A stretch of 64,000 nucleotides of DNA. Source: Polytrichum commune. Its lineage: Eukaryota; Streptophyta; Polytrichopsida; Polytrichales; Polytrichaceae. The notes beneath the pieces were generated by a model. It saw only the letters and a list, made by a program, of their open reading frames with translations, had not been told where the DNA came from and did no database searches. Below are positions 33,816-46,889 of this stretch, piece by piece. Position 1 is the first letter of the stretch. Every line of letters begins with the position of its first letter. The translations under genes were made by a program, and so were the position numbers. The DNA is taken from assembly GCA_950295325.1 (NCBI GenBank), contig OX485806.1, positions 23,746,001-23,810,000 of the forward strand. The letters are read 5' to 3'.

Positions 33816-35027
33816 CTATGACATGGACCTTTTCTTTTCTTTTCCCTTGCGTCATTCAACTTCATAAGATTGGTGAGGGTCCACCTCCAACTTACCTTGA
33901 ATCACTAACGGCACACACTATTTCCGAAAGTAGAAAATAAACATTCGATGTAGTCCATATGATATATTGCTTCATAATTGATCAGATAGGTCGGTCCCCA
34001 CTGCCTAAGGTCTGTATTTGTCATGCTCATGTCCATTGAAGATACTATTAGAGGAAAAATTCTCCATGTAGAGAAACAACAATAAGCAATGATTCTAATT
34101 TTTTAGAATTTCTTTTGGCAATAACCAACTCACTTTGACATTTCTAAGTGGATATTCTCTTCAACCTATACTCATGATATAGGCTACACTCTTTATGATC
34201 ACCTACCGATTACAAAACACTCAATTCTTGTAATCGATAATTGTGTCACTTAAAATATGCTTGCAATTTAAACCTAGTTGCCAACTTAGCCATGGACATT
34301 TGGTTAAGTTGGGATTTGACCATGACATGTCAGCACTAATCAGAGATAGATATTGTGTTGCACGGAACTAAGCTGTGAAAATGGTGGTGGCTAGGAATGG
34401 GTCGGCTACCTTAGTGGATAGTAAAAGGCTCATTTCTTTAAACAACTTTGCGAATTTCTACAAGTTGCTTAAGAAGTTATTCTTTTTTGAAGAAAAAATT
34501 AAATTGTAGATTCTTTATAGTTTTGCATATCTATGGGAATGCTTTGACATTTTCCAAGCTATATCACTTGCTTGCAATAGCAAAAGTTTCTCAAAGTGTC
34601 GCTTTTAGGCTCAACTGCCTTACTAGTGCATGGGATGGGTGAAGAGCATATTCATAGAACAATGAAGCAACTGCTAGTTACAAATCGACCAGTTGAAGTT
34701 CAAGACTTCAAGAAAGTTACTCATCGTTTTATAGAAATTTATAGAACATACACCAATTTAACAAATGAAAAAAAAAATTGAAAGATGTCAACATGTAACC
34801 GGTTGGACTTGGAAGCACTAGGACATCGACCAATTATGCCCCACAATCTCCCCGGACATTGTCATAGAACACTCACTCCTTTGCATGCTCCGGCCACCAC
34901 CGTGTCCACGTTGGACAGCCACGTCAGCAGCTCACCCTGCCAGGTGAGCAGATGAGCTTCACCAAAGATTCCACATGGCACGGGTGAAAAATATTTGGTG
35001 GCACATGTGGTAAGTGACTTAAGGGGT
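33816..35027. other. Intergenic DNA, one unexplained short frame
   Basis: The plus frame at 34596-34781 (61 codons, ending TYTNLTNEKKN) has soluble-protein-like composition but no recognised motif. The plus frame at 34448-34642 overlaps it. Neither is called as a gene. Confidence 0.35.
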
Positions 35028-36050
35028 GCTTCACAATATGGCCAAAGGTTGAGAGGCCGTTGATTTCCACCAATCAAATTGCAAGAAACCAAGAGTTCAG
35101 CCTCTCGACCCTTCACACTATGGCCAAACTCCAAAGGTTGTCGTAATTCTAAAATGCTTACATTTTGAAGAAGGCGACATACTCTCGAAGGAAGTTTGGG
35201 TCGGATGGGAATGGAAACCCAAACTATGGTCGAGAGGCCGTTGGTTTGTTTCAATTAAAAAATCGATCATTGATGAGATCTTGGCCGTTAGATTGAAGAA
35301 GTTATTTTGAGCAAGGAATCAAGTGCGATGTTCCTTTGGGTTTGGACTTTGGGCTTGGCCTTTGGAGGCTTCACACTATGCCCGGCCGAAGGCTCCACTT
35401 ATGCCCCCTCCCCACCTAACTTTACCAAATAACCAAAGTCTTTCCTAAAACCCGGGTAAAGCTCCCTCGGTTATAGGGGAGGCATCCGGATATCCCAATG
35501 CACCTACAAGAACTTGCTCCAGAGATTTTTGAGTAGGTTTTAGTTAAGTAGCTTTCACACATGTTCATGGTTTGTTCTACCAAGCAATGACATGTTGGAT
35601 AGTTTTTGTCCCATCCCCAAATCCCTTACTACTCACCTATCTTACCATCGGCTTTTGCTAATGGAGCTCCTCGTGCCCTCATAGCTAAGATTGAAAAGCC
35701 ACCAATCACAAGGGCATGATGCGACACTTTTAAAAGTCCTATATTCTTGCCTCATGCCTAGGTACCGATGGGAGGGAGGGTCGGTGCTTGGGACTTAAAA
35801 CCTCCACTTGTAAGCCATGCCACATCATTTGCCAACTAGGCTCGGCACTAGATGATGTCGATGGCGTGGAGGCCGTGTTTCCAGAACCAACTTTTAGGCT
35901 ATGCTAAAGTCAGGTGGGGAGGGGGCATTATCATATTTTATTGGCTGTCTATTTTCAGCTCATTTCTTTGGACTCTCACCAAAGTTTGGCCACTCAATCC
36001 CACAGCCTCTCCACTTGGACGGCCTTAGTGTGAAGCAGCCCTAATAAGTA
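35028..36050. mobile_element. Nested inverted-repeat cluster, GGGGTGCTTCACA type
   Basis: GGGGTGCTTCACAATATGGC at 35028 and GGCTTCACACTATGCC at about 35369 are opposed by an inverted TGCTTCACACTAAGGCCGT at about 36020-36045. TATGCCCCCTCCCCACCT (about 35400-35418) is matched by inverted AGGTGGGGAGGGGGCATTA (about 35912-35930). The paired signals define at least one 690-bp element with long inverted ends, with a smaller GAGAGGCCGTTG palindromic unit beside it (35038-35250). No coding region or target duplication was seen. Confidence 0.5.
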
Positions 36051-36234
36051 TAGATAGAAAGCTCATGCGCTAGTGCTAGTGCGGCTGAAATCCACTCTGC
36101 ATGTGAGTGCGAATTCCTCAAAGATCCTCGTCAGTGTTCCCTCACACTCAATCCTAGCAGGTGATTTTACATGTAAGTAAATGTGAATGTTCTTGGGCGA
36201 GGAGTCAATCATAGGTCTGTGACCCTATTTGTGA

Positions 36235-36795
36235 GCACTTCCGACTCCCAGAAATTTTGGCCGTCGAATCAGATTGGGAATATTCTCATCCAGTTGACGA
36301 GTTGGAATCCCCAAAGATTCAAGTTTCGTTGCAAGTTTCAGAATTGGAGTTGAGATGTAGAGCTTGTAAGAGATCAAAGTGAAGATTGTTATTTCTCTTT
36401 AGAATAGGATCACTTGAATATAGACGTATGATTAAAAGACCCAGTGGAAATAAGGTTCGCACACCTATAAGACCATGTTGTGGGCACTTTCTAGCTCCAC
36501 GACACTCTGGTCATTGGATTGCACCTGGAATCATCTCATCGTGTTAGCGATTGTGAGTCACAATAATGGTCTTTTCAAGTTTCAAAATTTGAGCTGATGC
36601 GCTGAACTTGTAAGAGGTCGAAGGGAACAGTCTCCTTTCTCTTGAATGGATGGGTAAATTGTATTTTAGGAATATAGTCGAATCTCATCGGAACACATGT
36701 TTATTTGGTGCCCATTCTTGACTACAAGCCTTGGCATGTACCATGCAAATAAAGATGTCACAATTAATACGAGTGACTACGTAAGGCCCACATAC
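36235..36795 (+). repeat. Dispersed repeat, possible LTR fragment, copy 1
   Basis: Two related blocks lie in tandem (36235-36420 and 36480-36660), sharing CAAGTTTC and GTAAGAG. The second block and the following TATAGTCGAATCTCATCG ... GAGTGACTAC ... GGCCCACATAC also match 53370-53690 in the same orientation and order. Retrotransposon LTR origin is a guess from the dispersed, non-coding nature. Confidence 0.6.
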
Positions 36796-37720
36796 CCTGG
36801 TTTAAATTGTTCAATATCCAAGTTGCGGTTGAGCGTGGTGGGACATTATTGGCAGCACAGGACACAAAAGCAAAGGTAGGTAAGTGTACATATGCAATTC
36901 AGCACAGGACCAGCAAGACAAAAGTGGTGTATAATTGATTGTATGATATATGCTCTGACTAGAAATATAATACTCTCAAGAAAGAAGATGCAAAATAACT
37001 CAAGATGTGTAACAAATCTAAGGGTTTTATTGCTAGAGGGATTTTTTCCATTGATAGCCTTGGGAGCTTTCAAGTGCAATGCTAGGGTTTAGAATTGAAG
37101 GTTTTGTCAATGATTAATACAAGAAATTGAGAAAAGTGCTTCAATCTTGGCCCAAAATATCACGTATTCAGACAGGTGTTAAAAGACTCCCAATTAAATC
37201 CTAAATATTTCATCTCCTAGTAATATTTCATCTCCTAGCAATATTCCTAGAGAAGTACAAGGTGACCCCAGCAAGAAAGGTATGACACATTGAGTGAGAA
37301 GACCCTTTAGCGAAGAAAATTTCACATGTAGGAGATAATTCTGTTTCTGCTCTGACATACATCCTTCCTTTTGATGTGCATACTGATAAAATCTTGAAAA
37401 GGTCAAACAACTATATGGACATCTTTAATTACAGAAATATATTCATGGAACTCATGAAAACAAAATTGAAAGCAATGGACCTGTTGTTCTCTGATCCAAA
37501 CTATCTTTACAAACGACGAAAGTGGCTCAAAAGTGGTATCCTTCTTATACGCATGATAAAGAGAATCTACAAGTGATTTAGCTTGAAAACAATTCGAAGA
37601 AAACTGCCACCTTGCAATGCAAAGTGCTCAGGACACTTTACCACTTTGCCACTGTGCTCATGAACTCAGGCCCCGTATTCTCACCCGCAATCTCATTTTG
37701 ATTAGTTTACAACACTTCTT
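36796..37720. other. Spacer 3' of the PS synthase gene
   Basis: A duplicated word TATTTCATCTCCTAG occurs twice at about 37205-37235. No gene is recognised. The 3' UTR of the PS synthase gene probably occupies the upper part. Confidence 0.4.
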
Positions 37721-40700
37721 TTAGGACTTCTTTTTGTTCTCTGCCTCCTCAATCTCTTCACCCCGTTGACTATCTACATAGATTTTGATGGTCCAGGCAC
37801 TAAGAAACAAGATCAGGGCCATGACGACCGATGTCCAGAACCAGAACACGTATCGTGGCATTGGTTTGGGGTAGAGACCTGAACACAGGACAGCAGTGAA
37901 TTAGAGAAGGGCATACAGTATCTGGCGTTCATCAATCTCAATGCTAACCCTTACAGGACCAGGGTGTGTTTAAGGGATACTTCACAATGACAAACATCCA
38001 ACAAGAAATGCACCTATTAAGAGGAAGAGAAAATAAAGTCACCTAAGACAACATTGATAAGAGATATACGTGGTATGTATTTGAGTCTAGGTCATTCATA
38101 CACGTTCAAATCTCCCTATACTTCATCCCACATATATATATGCTCCAATTAGAGTAATGCAATAGATAAATGAACTAATTTTAGCTATGGCCTCTTTTGA
38201 CAAATTTAAGCTAAATATGAAGAGGTAATCTTAAACCCCTCTATATGACACCTGGAGGCCCAGAATGGGCATCTCGGGCCAATCAGCTGACATACTCTCA
38301 CAACAACTGATCGTTTTTGAAAGCTATGAAAATTCAAGCAGAATGTGGTTGTTGTACCTCGTCCAAATTTTATACAGATTAACGTCTCCACAATAGCAAT
38401 TGCAAGAGCCAACCAACAGAATGCACCAAGCTTCTTGATCGGCTTCCTGGTAACAATAAGGAGAACAATCAGGTGTGTTAAATTCGCCATAATTTCACCA
38501 TCCTCTCTTTTTCCAAAAATTACATACTAGGCTAGAAAACCTCCACGAGCACTGCTGGGATGGAGAAATTTCAACGATGTTTGAGACAGAAACTCTACTG
38601 TGTTGCCATTAAATCATGCATCTCAGCAAGTCTGCTTGACATCTCCAACCAACTAAGGTTCAAAAACTTCTCAAATTGCTGCTGCATAAGGTAAGTTAGA
38701 ACATGACTCCTACCTGTCCTGAAGAAAGCTGTTGTACTCCCGAATTGCAGGATTTGCAATCAGCCACCAAATGATGAGCCGATATGAGTTGAGGGGGTTC
38801 AAAGGTGGTATCCACAAACAGAACTTGAGGAAAAATGCATTCACCTCAACTGTCAGAATAAGAAGCACCAAACCAAGAACTTGAATAAATCGCGCAGGAC
38901 CCTGCAGTGGGTTCCACTCATCCTTATCCCAGTATGCCGGAGTGAATTGCCCAAGCGACCTCCTCACCTGTGCTTGCCCACACAAATCAAAATTAATAGC
39001 TAAATTTTCTCAAGTATGTGCTGTGCAAGTAATCAGAAGGTTCAATACAAAAAATAAGCCACTAGAAAGCAAATTGTCTTTAAATGCCCAGTACACAATC
39101 TTATAAGGTCAACAAATGTTCTTCCTATATGCTAAGCGGGCCTAATCCGGTCACTTATCTTGATCAGACACCTATAGTTGCGTGTTGTGTGGTTAGGTGT
39201 GGATCTAAGAACGACCACCACAAAGATGTATTCAGAAGAGATTGGACTATGTGCTCAAGTTTATTAACCATTCGAGGCTCAATAGTCACATAGTTTAGGG
39301 GGCCTATATGATCATCTAAAAAGAAATAGATACTTCTCTTTGATATGAGCTCCAATAATATGAGGAAAATAGCTATGGCCTTGTTTGAATTTGCTAATCA
39401 TCTTGCATATATAATATCTATGGAGTAGGTGTAGAGCTTGAAGTGACTGTTCTAGGCCCACTTTCCTTAATAGGGATGCAGCTAATACAACCAAATGAGG
39501 TAACAGGGTCTGCATTTAGATGTAAAGCTGACCAATGTCCTTTGTCAAGTTAAGGAAGTTGGGAAATAGGAAGAAAAAAGGCACCCAAGAAAATGCATAC
39601 CTTACCGAATATAGACTTCTGCTGACTCAGACCAACCCATGCATAGGTCTTCCCATCAAAGTATTTCACTGTCTTCATTCCGGCCCAGATACCTGTCCAA
39701 CCAGAGCCTCAAAATGTGCTCAATTGTGTGGGCAGAAGCAATTGAAATACATGACCTCACCTTAGAAATGAAAAGAACATCACACACCCTACAATAAAAA
39801 AAAATAGTTCACTTGAGGCACAAGATGTGTTAAATTTGCAGCAGATTGGTTCCTTCTTGCATGACTAGATAGATAGATATAGACGCCAGGTCCCTAGGTG
39901 GCAAGCATGAAGGGAGAATTGCTATGGCTGATGACACTGAGTTATCATCATGTGATTTCATTCACTTCACAAAATTTCTGTGGAGAAAACTCCCAGAAAC
40001 TCCATGACATTGAGGCTTACCAATCCAGTTGCAACAGAAAACATCAAGAATAATGCTGTCCCACCAACATTCGTTGAAGTTTGGAAGCATATGGTTGAAA
40101 GTCACCTGTAAAGCCAGAAATTTACTAAATATCAGCTTTTCTTTACATTACATAACTTTAATAAAATATCATTTACTTCTAACCCATCAAACCTGTAATC
40201 TTTATCATGATCAAAGATTAAGGCCATAATTCTCTTCTGAACCCAGTTGAAACTTCCAAAGATAAATCTCATACAACAAGGAATAACAAGATAACATGAT
40301 GACCTGGTTAAACATCATCACAGCATAACAATAGTCATTACAAGACTGCACTTGCAAGGAATAAAAGTACCAAACCATTGGCTACTTACCTCAGCCATTT
40401 CAAAGCCAATGGAAAGAACCCAAAGGAGAGGCAGGTTCCGAACCATTATAGCCTTTCCCCACCACCCCAAAGTGTGCGCAATCACAAACTCATCAAATAA
40501 GGTATCCTGCAAAGCAAAGAAACTGCCACACTCAGGTCACCCAGAATACACAGAATAAGTGTCGACAACGATTAGGCTTGAAATAAGTGGTGGCCAGATT
40601 GAATTAGAGATTTAGTGCTACAAAGTGACTCATTGTCCTCTCTTGTCAGAATTTTTGCCAAGCCAGACCTACACAAATAAAGGAGACACTGTATGTCTCC

Positions 40701-43390
40701 ATGTTGAAACATTAACAAATCGGAGGCAACAAAAACAGACGTCTACCAATAAGAGTTATTTTCTACTTACATAGACATTGGAAAACTTGTTCGATTTTTC
40801 TGGAGTATAGATTCTGCAATCCGATCCATATGACCGTTCCTCCAACTCTGAAGAAATTCCAAATACATCGCAATAAATTGTTTGTAGAAGATGATCATAT
40901 CAATTAATCCAAATTTTGAGAATCTGTTCGCCCGCCTTTCCTTCAAAGTATCTAGTATATCCTCATAGTACGGCCTCACTAACTTTTTATCAAGCAAAAT
41001 ACACTTGACCTAGACTCTCCAACCCAGTGTCTGGCTCTATAACCAATATCACCCCCTTTTTATGAACTAAACTACAAATGGAAGCAATAAAACACTATCC
41101 ACAGGTTGAAAGTCATGATGTACAAAATGATGCAAGTAAAGGCATCAACAAGTACCAACACTGAGATCTATAACCACTATCACCCCTTTAAGTGAACAAA
41201 ACTACAGATGGAAGCAACAAAAAATTATCCAGAGATTGAAAGTCATGATGTACAAAATGATGCAAGTAAAGTCATCGACGAGTACCAACACCGAGATCCG
41301 GATGAAGAAACCTCAACATTTGCCGTGCATCAGTCCGCTTCTGAGATCAAGGTACACAATAATTCAGGTTACACACACCACTCTTATAGCAAAGTGGAAA
41401 ACTTTGTGCATTTACTGTGCCTTATTCAGCCTGTACCTCTGTTCTTTGCAAAAACTTGAAAATAATCTCAACTTCCATGATCATCAATTTTTCTCAATAA
41501 ATTCTTTGCCACTAAGAAAATAGATGACAAACAAAGACACCATACATAAGATAGAAACACAAGCTTTCCTTTAATTAAAGGTGCTGTAATTACTACAATG
41601 AGGAACAGAAAGGTCCTTGCCAGTGTAAGCCATGCAGATGGAAAGGTTGACATTAAAAAACTGGAAGAAAAGGAAAGAAGAATATCAAATAAAACAGAGG
41701 CACAGATCAACTTGATATAAGCAAGTAGGGCTAGGGGAAGTAACTGACCTGAAACAGGAGAAATGTGAGAAAGACCAAATATATAACAGCAATTCCATGG
41801 ATAAATCGCCAAAAAGCAGGGTGAGGTCTAACAAGTATCCTGAAAAGAAGAAAAACTTTAAACAAGTGAGCATATTGATTTCCTTAAAGACCATGAGGTC
41901 TTAACTGTGTGTCCCTGATGCCATTGCATAAAATGAACTGATATGATTCAGATCAATGATTTCCAAACATACAATAGATGATACAATAAGTATCCTGCTG
42001 CAATAAACAGGCATGGAAAACCACAAAAATCACCGTAATCATCAGACTGCCAAAATCTCCCTATGAAATATGGAATGCCTGGCTTACGTGGAGGGAGCTT
42101 GCAGCAAACAATAACCCAGAAAAACTGCAACTGTTGCCAAGACACCCCTAGCCAACAGAAATAAGTCGATTAGTTCAGCTCAAAAAATGCAAATTAAGTT
42201 TTCAAGCTGACCCAAGGCCCTAAGGTTGTTACAAAATGAGTAGCTCTCCTAAATGTTTCTAAATCTTCAATTCACAGACACAACTACTGTCATACCTTTT
42301 TTCGTTTGTGTCACTGTCTAAATCATGTTCCTCTGCCTGAAGTGCTCCACTTGCCCACCTGAGCATCAGATGACAGATTTGAATGCAGTATAAGATACAA
42401 TGACCCGCCTGATTCTTTACTGACGAAGTCTAAAACCCTCACATCCTTTGTCAGAGAGATTAAAACTTCCACCTATCTGCACAATCAAACTCTTCATACA
42501 AGAAGAAACTAGTAGGGAGCAGAAATAACTTGCATTTGACAATTGCTGCTAAGAAAGTCCATGTATTTCGAAGTGCCATAAGACAGGAAAATTCACTTCA
42601 GTATCGGCACTGCACGAGACATCAGAAATGCAACCACCAGCGAACAATATGGCCTGAACCCAACAATCCAATAATCCTTCTAAGCAGGTCCTCCTTCACA
42701 TGTAGAATCATCCTCCTTTACTATAACCTTCAATACTGATACTTTCACAGACAGAACTAGGGTAAGGTAAGGCTTACAACAAGGAAAAGAGAGACGTGAA
42801 TATGATGAGTAGTAGGTTAGGTAGAGAAATTGCTACCCAGAAGGTCCATTAATTTCGTAGCACCTAAAACGGGGCAATTCAGTAGCGGGGCACATCAGAA
42901 ATGCAACCACCAGCAAACCATATATGGCCCGAACAATCCAGCAATCCTTCTTCTGAGCAGGTAGGGTGGTCCTCTACCACATCCAGAAGGTCATCATTTT
43001 ACCCACATGTAGAATAGAATTCATCCTTATTTATTTCCTTCAGAACTGGTAGTTTTACAGGCAGAACTAGGGTAAGGTAAGGTTTACAACAAGGAAGAGA
43101 TAGAGAATTAGAGATGGCAAGATGGGTAGTAGTAAGTTATGTAGGGAAAAGGTCACGTACACAAGAAGGCAAGCCCCTGCCATAAGAACAGTCACTGTGT
43201 GAGGGCTGTATAACCAGGCTGTCCATGGATCCAAATCCTTCATAATACTCCATGCCTTGGCTTCACTGTCCTCCCTCTCTAACCTCTTCGTTTCACCATA
43301 TGAACTCGACCTTTCCATCCCCTTCCAGTCTGAGGATCCTCCCTTAAACTCTGCAGCATCAGCCTCCTCGAGGCTGACTTCTCTCCCCAT
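37721..43390 (-). CDS. PSS1: Phosphatidylserine synthase, base-exchange type
   Basis: Twelve exons, all with GT-AG borders and consistent phase: 43390-43161, 42358-42296, 42147-42088, 41839-41749, 41340-41286, 40847-40771, 40506-40390, 40105-40021, 39692-39601, 38967-38714, 38446-38358, 37878-37721 (1,371 nt, 456 residues). The enzyme swaps the head group of phosphatidylethanolamine for serine in the ER membrane. Landmarks in order: [16 protein letters not shown] with the first membrane helix, [137 protein letters not shown]. Multiple hydrophobic helices fit the PSS family (PF03034), and length is close to plant PSS1. The start is the ATG of [15 protein letters not shown]; an upstream in-frame ATG (43438) was not chosen. 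No lesion seen. Confidence 0.95.
41038..41298 (-). repeat. 131-bp tandem duplication spanning the exon 5 donor of PSS1
   Basis: 41038-41168 and 41169-41298 are direct copies with scattered differences, sharing GAAAGTCATGATGTACAAAA. The PSS1-proximal copy contains the last 13 bp of exon 5 and its donor. The intronic copy repeats this exon end and a donor-like site, but with no acceptor or reading frame ahead of it. Confidence 0.9.
42531..43140 (-). repeat. About 300-bp tandem duplication in PSS1 intron 1
   Basis: Copies at about 42531-42832 and 42833-43140 share CATCAGAAATGCAACCACCA, CAGAACTAGGGTAAGGTAAG and TTACAACAAGGAA in the same order. They differ by substitutions and small insertions. 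Confidence 0.85.
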
Positions 43391-43391
43391 C

Positions 43392-44257
43392 GTTGTGAGC
43401 TTGAATGTGCACCTCCAGAATATTCTCTCAAATTCCAAAGAGGTTCTTGTACCTTCACCCTAACTTTCCACCAACGAAAAACCTGAACCAATACATAAAC
43501 ACCACTAAAAACCTCTCTGTGAGCTACGAAGCTTGGATTTGTGCAAAAGCTCCCGTATATGATGATGACACAACCTGCAACACCCGATTTCCAATTTAGC
43601 GCAACAGAGCAAGCAATCAATTAATGTGTTGTTGAGCTGATACGATGTCTCTGAGAGCAAGATAAGATAGCTCCAGCCAGAGTGCACAATTCTTCATAAG
43701 ACCTTCACGATTTGATGTTCAGTTTTACTCAGAACTCGAGAATTTGGCCTACACTTATGAACCTCCAAACTATTCCTGGGCTAAGAATGCCTCAGGAACA
43801 GAAATCTTATGTCAACTTTAAAGGCTGTATGAAGCTTCGTGAGTTTGTGTGCGCAACACCAGAATGTTCATTCAAATTCCAAAGAGGTTCTTGTACCTTT
43901 ACCCTAACTTTCCACCAATGAAAAATATCTTAATCGGTGAGTAAACACCACTGGAAACCTCTCTGTGGAACTACAAAGCTTGGACTCGTACAAAAGACGC
44001 TATAGCGCAAACAGAGCAAGCAATTTATCAATGTGATTTTCATCTGACACTCGATGTCTCCAAGTACGATGACTCTGTGCGTGCACAATCCTCCAGAAAA
44101 AAGTCACGATTCGATGTTCAATTTTGACTAAGAGCTCGAGAATTCGGCCTAAACTTGTGGATCTCCTAGTCATTCCTGAACTAAGAATACCTGAGGAACA
44201 TAAAATCTTATATCAAGTTTGAAGGATGTGTGAGGCTTCATGTACCATTTCTAAGAG
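43392..44257 (-). repeat. About 440-bp tandem duplication of the PSS1 promoter/leader
   Basis: Copies at 43392-43830 and about 43838-44257 share TCAAATTCCAAAGAGGTTCT, CCTAACTTTCCACCAA, ACAGAGCAAGCAAT and CTCGAGAATT in order. The proximal copy begins two bases upstream of the PSS1 start codon, so the duplication doubled the leader and promoter but not coding sequence. Confidence 0.88.
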
Positions 44258-44545
44258 ATGCACGCAGACATTCACATGGGAGTGGGGCAATCCAGTGGAA
44301 AAATACAAGAAACTTCCAATTGTTGGGCAGCTGGTGCAAACCACAAGCAACAAAAGCGATGCACTTCACCTCCAACAATCAATGACCAGATTGCTTGAAG
44401 GTCAAAAAAACTCCACTAAACTAGTTGCTAAATCCGTAAGCAGCTGACTCCCAACAGGCATTGAATGATTTCAAAGACGAAGTTAAAGTGACAATCAAAA
44501 AAGGAGGAACACGGCATCTGGTACCAAAGTTGTCATCGCGATGAC
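44226..44545 (+). CDS. Unrecognised coding-like frames
   Basis: The plus frame 44226-44447 reads KYKKLPIVGQLVQTTSNKSD and RLLEGQKNSTKLVAKS. About 10 bp further on another frame reads ALNDFKDEVKVTIKKGGTRH and stops at about 44545, preceded by an acceptor-like CCCAACAG. Charged, soluble-protein composition is unlike the neighbouring DNA. The joining of the two frames is uncertain because the apparent intron would be too short. They may be a gene fragment. I do not recognise the family. They lie just upstream of the duplicated PSS1 promoter. Confidence 0.3.
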
Positions 44546-46850
44546 TTCCAGAGTTGGCTCTTGAATCCAAGCTCCTAATTGACGAAACAGTAATTGCACA
44601 ATTACGACATCCGATGAATCTCAAACCCGGCTTCCCCCAACCGGAAACCCAAAAGATTGTACAAAAACCCTAAATGCGAAAATGGAATAATGTTCAATTT
44701 TCATATCCCCGCACCGTCAGCATGAACCATTTTGGCATGAAGGAAGGTTACATGCGCTTCATGAATCATAGGTAGGTCACCTACGGTAAGGCATCGAATA
44801 GGCAACTTCTTAATATTCTCTTCATAAGTTAACAACTTAACATTCTTTTTATTAGCTCTTCACCATTTATGGTTTGTAGTGTCACATACACTATTGGCGA
44901 ACAATCTAAACTAGATGTCCAGATGTTTTCAAGTGTCACGGCCGCTGATAATCACATGATATCAGTCATCAACATACGGAACTTTCTGAAGTGATATATT
45001 GTTTATATTAAGATAATTCATCTAGCACACTGGGATACTTGAGACGATAGTGTTGTGATCTAGGTATGCAAGGGAAGACATTACTGAGCATACCAATGGC
45101 AAGTGTCATGTGTTTATATTTCAGTATGCAAGAGGAATGTATTTCTGAACATATTGATGTCAAGTGTCATTTGTGTACAATACATATTCAGTCAAATTGT
45201 ATATTGTTGCGTGACATAGGCTTACACCTCATCACATTACTAAACACATTTGTGCCAAGATATTAGTAAGCGCACTTGACATCCAAGTGTCATGAGGTGA
45301 CACAAATGATGAAGCTATTGAATTGTAGTGTAACCTAGCATACGCCTCAAAATAGGGGAAGCGACACTATTATGCATGTGACATTAAATACCATATACGG
45401 TGTGTTGTCATGAATCGCGTTTCCCTTGAAAAAATGCACCTCGTGTTTGTAGACAAAGTGGCTATCAAGATATCTTGTTTGGGACTTTTGCATGCTAAAG
45501 ATAAGTGGGGGCTCCGTAGGTTTCGTAAAATCTTGCCACATGGAACAAAAAGCTCTTGGCCTAGGCTTGGATGGTTTGAACTTCATTCATGTGCCACCTA
45601 TGAACCTCAATACGGATGTACTTCATCTTTTTTGTTGGCTCTGTCTGTAGGACAGAGGCTATGCATCAACTTCTTCGTTTCAAGAGCAAATTTCCTAACC
45701 ACTTTGCGTTCACACTTGGACGTTTACTTGTTCTTGTTATTTTTGGTCCACTTTATTTAATGTGGATGTTAACTATAATTATATATGTATATGTGTGTAT
45801 GTATGTATATGTATATGTATATATAAAACTATAATTGCTCCCTAAAATGCATTGAAAGAAATCTAGTTAACTATAGTTATTTCGGCAGTTCTTGATTATA
45901 TCTAAAAATTTCGGGTGATATCAAAATCCTTGACCTGCATTGGAGAAGAAGGTGCACAAAATCCAAGAAAGGTTTGGTATAGTAAATAGCCATGGATTGG
46001 CATGAGCAAAGTGGACAACTGTAATTGTAGTCTTTCATAGTAAAGGACAAAGCCTCACGGTTCTACCGTTTTCTTGTTAAGCTACATTCATTCCTTTCCC
46101 TCTCTTATATCTTTTTCGGAAAGCGTTTCATTTCCCTTTTGGGACATTTAAGAGGAGCCTTGTCAAACAAAAGATACTCAACCAAAGTTACTTGATTAAT
46201 CTCTCATGAACCACACATAATATTACCTAACATGTCATGCACTTCTCCTTTTTTCCAATTTAAAGAATAAGGTTCGCATGCCTTATACAAAACACTAGTC
46301 TTATGCATATGTTTATATTTGACTGGTATATGGCAAGGCTTATACTTAAGAACAGTTTTCAAAATAAACATTTGTTACGATGAGTTGTGCCATGTGCTCA
46401 AAATAAACATTCCATTTTAGGTTTAGTAGTTGATACAATTGGGAGGGCTCATGTGATTAGAAACAAAAATTTAAAAGATTAAGAAAATCACTTTCACCTC
46501 TAATATGTATTGCATCTCAACAATCTTCATTGCTCACCATTGCTAACCAGATGAGGCAGTTCACAATCCCATCCAACCGCCAAAAATTGAATGTGAAGTT
46601 GGAAGTGTCCATTATAGGCATACACAACTTACCCACATGTGCTAATGTCATTGTTGTTGTAGTTGTTGCGATCAAAAAACATGAGATCACAAATGAACCA
46701 TGAGATGTGTTGCATCCCATCATAAGTGCCTTGAATGTTCTTGAATCTCAAATAATCTTTGAATAATTCTCTTGTAATTCCCTCATATATTTGGACCCAC
46801 GTCACAATTGCTCATTGCTAAGAATATTATGCAATCATGTCAGTTTTACT
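44546..46850. other. Intergenic DNA with a short dispersed repeat
   Basis: A piece of the TAGTTAACTATAGTT family is at 45830-45900, after a TATATGTATATG simple repeat at about 45780-45825. A 116-codon plus frame (45410-45760) has no recognisable feature and is not called as a gene. Confidence 0.4.

Positions 46851-46851
<1 letters not shown>

Positions 46852-46882
<31 letters not shown>
46852..46882. repeat. GA microsatellite
   Basis: A run of AG dinucleotides of about 30 bp with one interruption. No context suggests a regulatory role. Confidence 0.9.
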
Positions 46883-46889
46883 CATCTAA

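Noticed and set aside
34596-34781. 61-codon frame ending TYTNLTNEKKN
   Set aside because: Composition is plausible but no domain, splice site or second copy supports it.
43391-43438. Upstream in-frame ATG extending PSS1 by 16 residues
   Set aside because: The extension lies in the duplicated leader and is not coding-like; the [13 protein letters not shown] start gives a normal plant PSS N-terminus. Not fully excluded.
45410-45760. 116-codon plus-strand frame
   Set aside because: No recognisable motif, a hydrophobic AT-driven C-terminus, and it overlaps a conflicting minus-strand frame.
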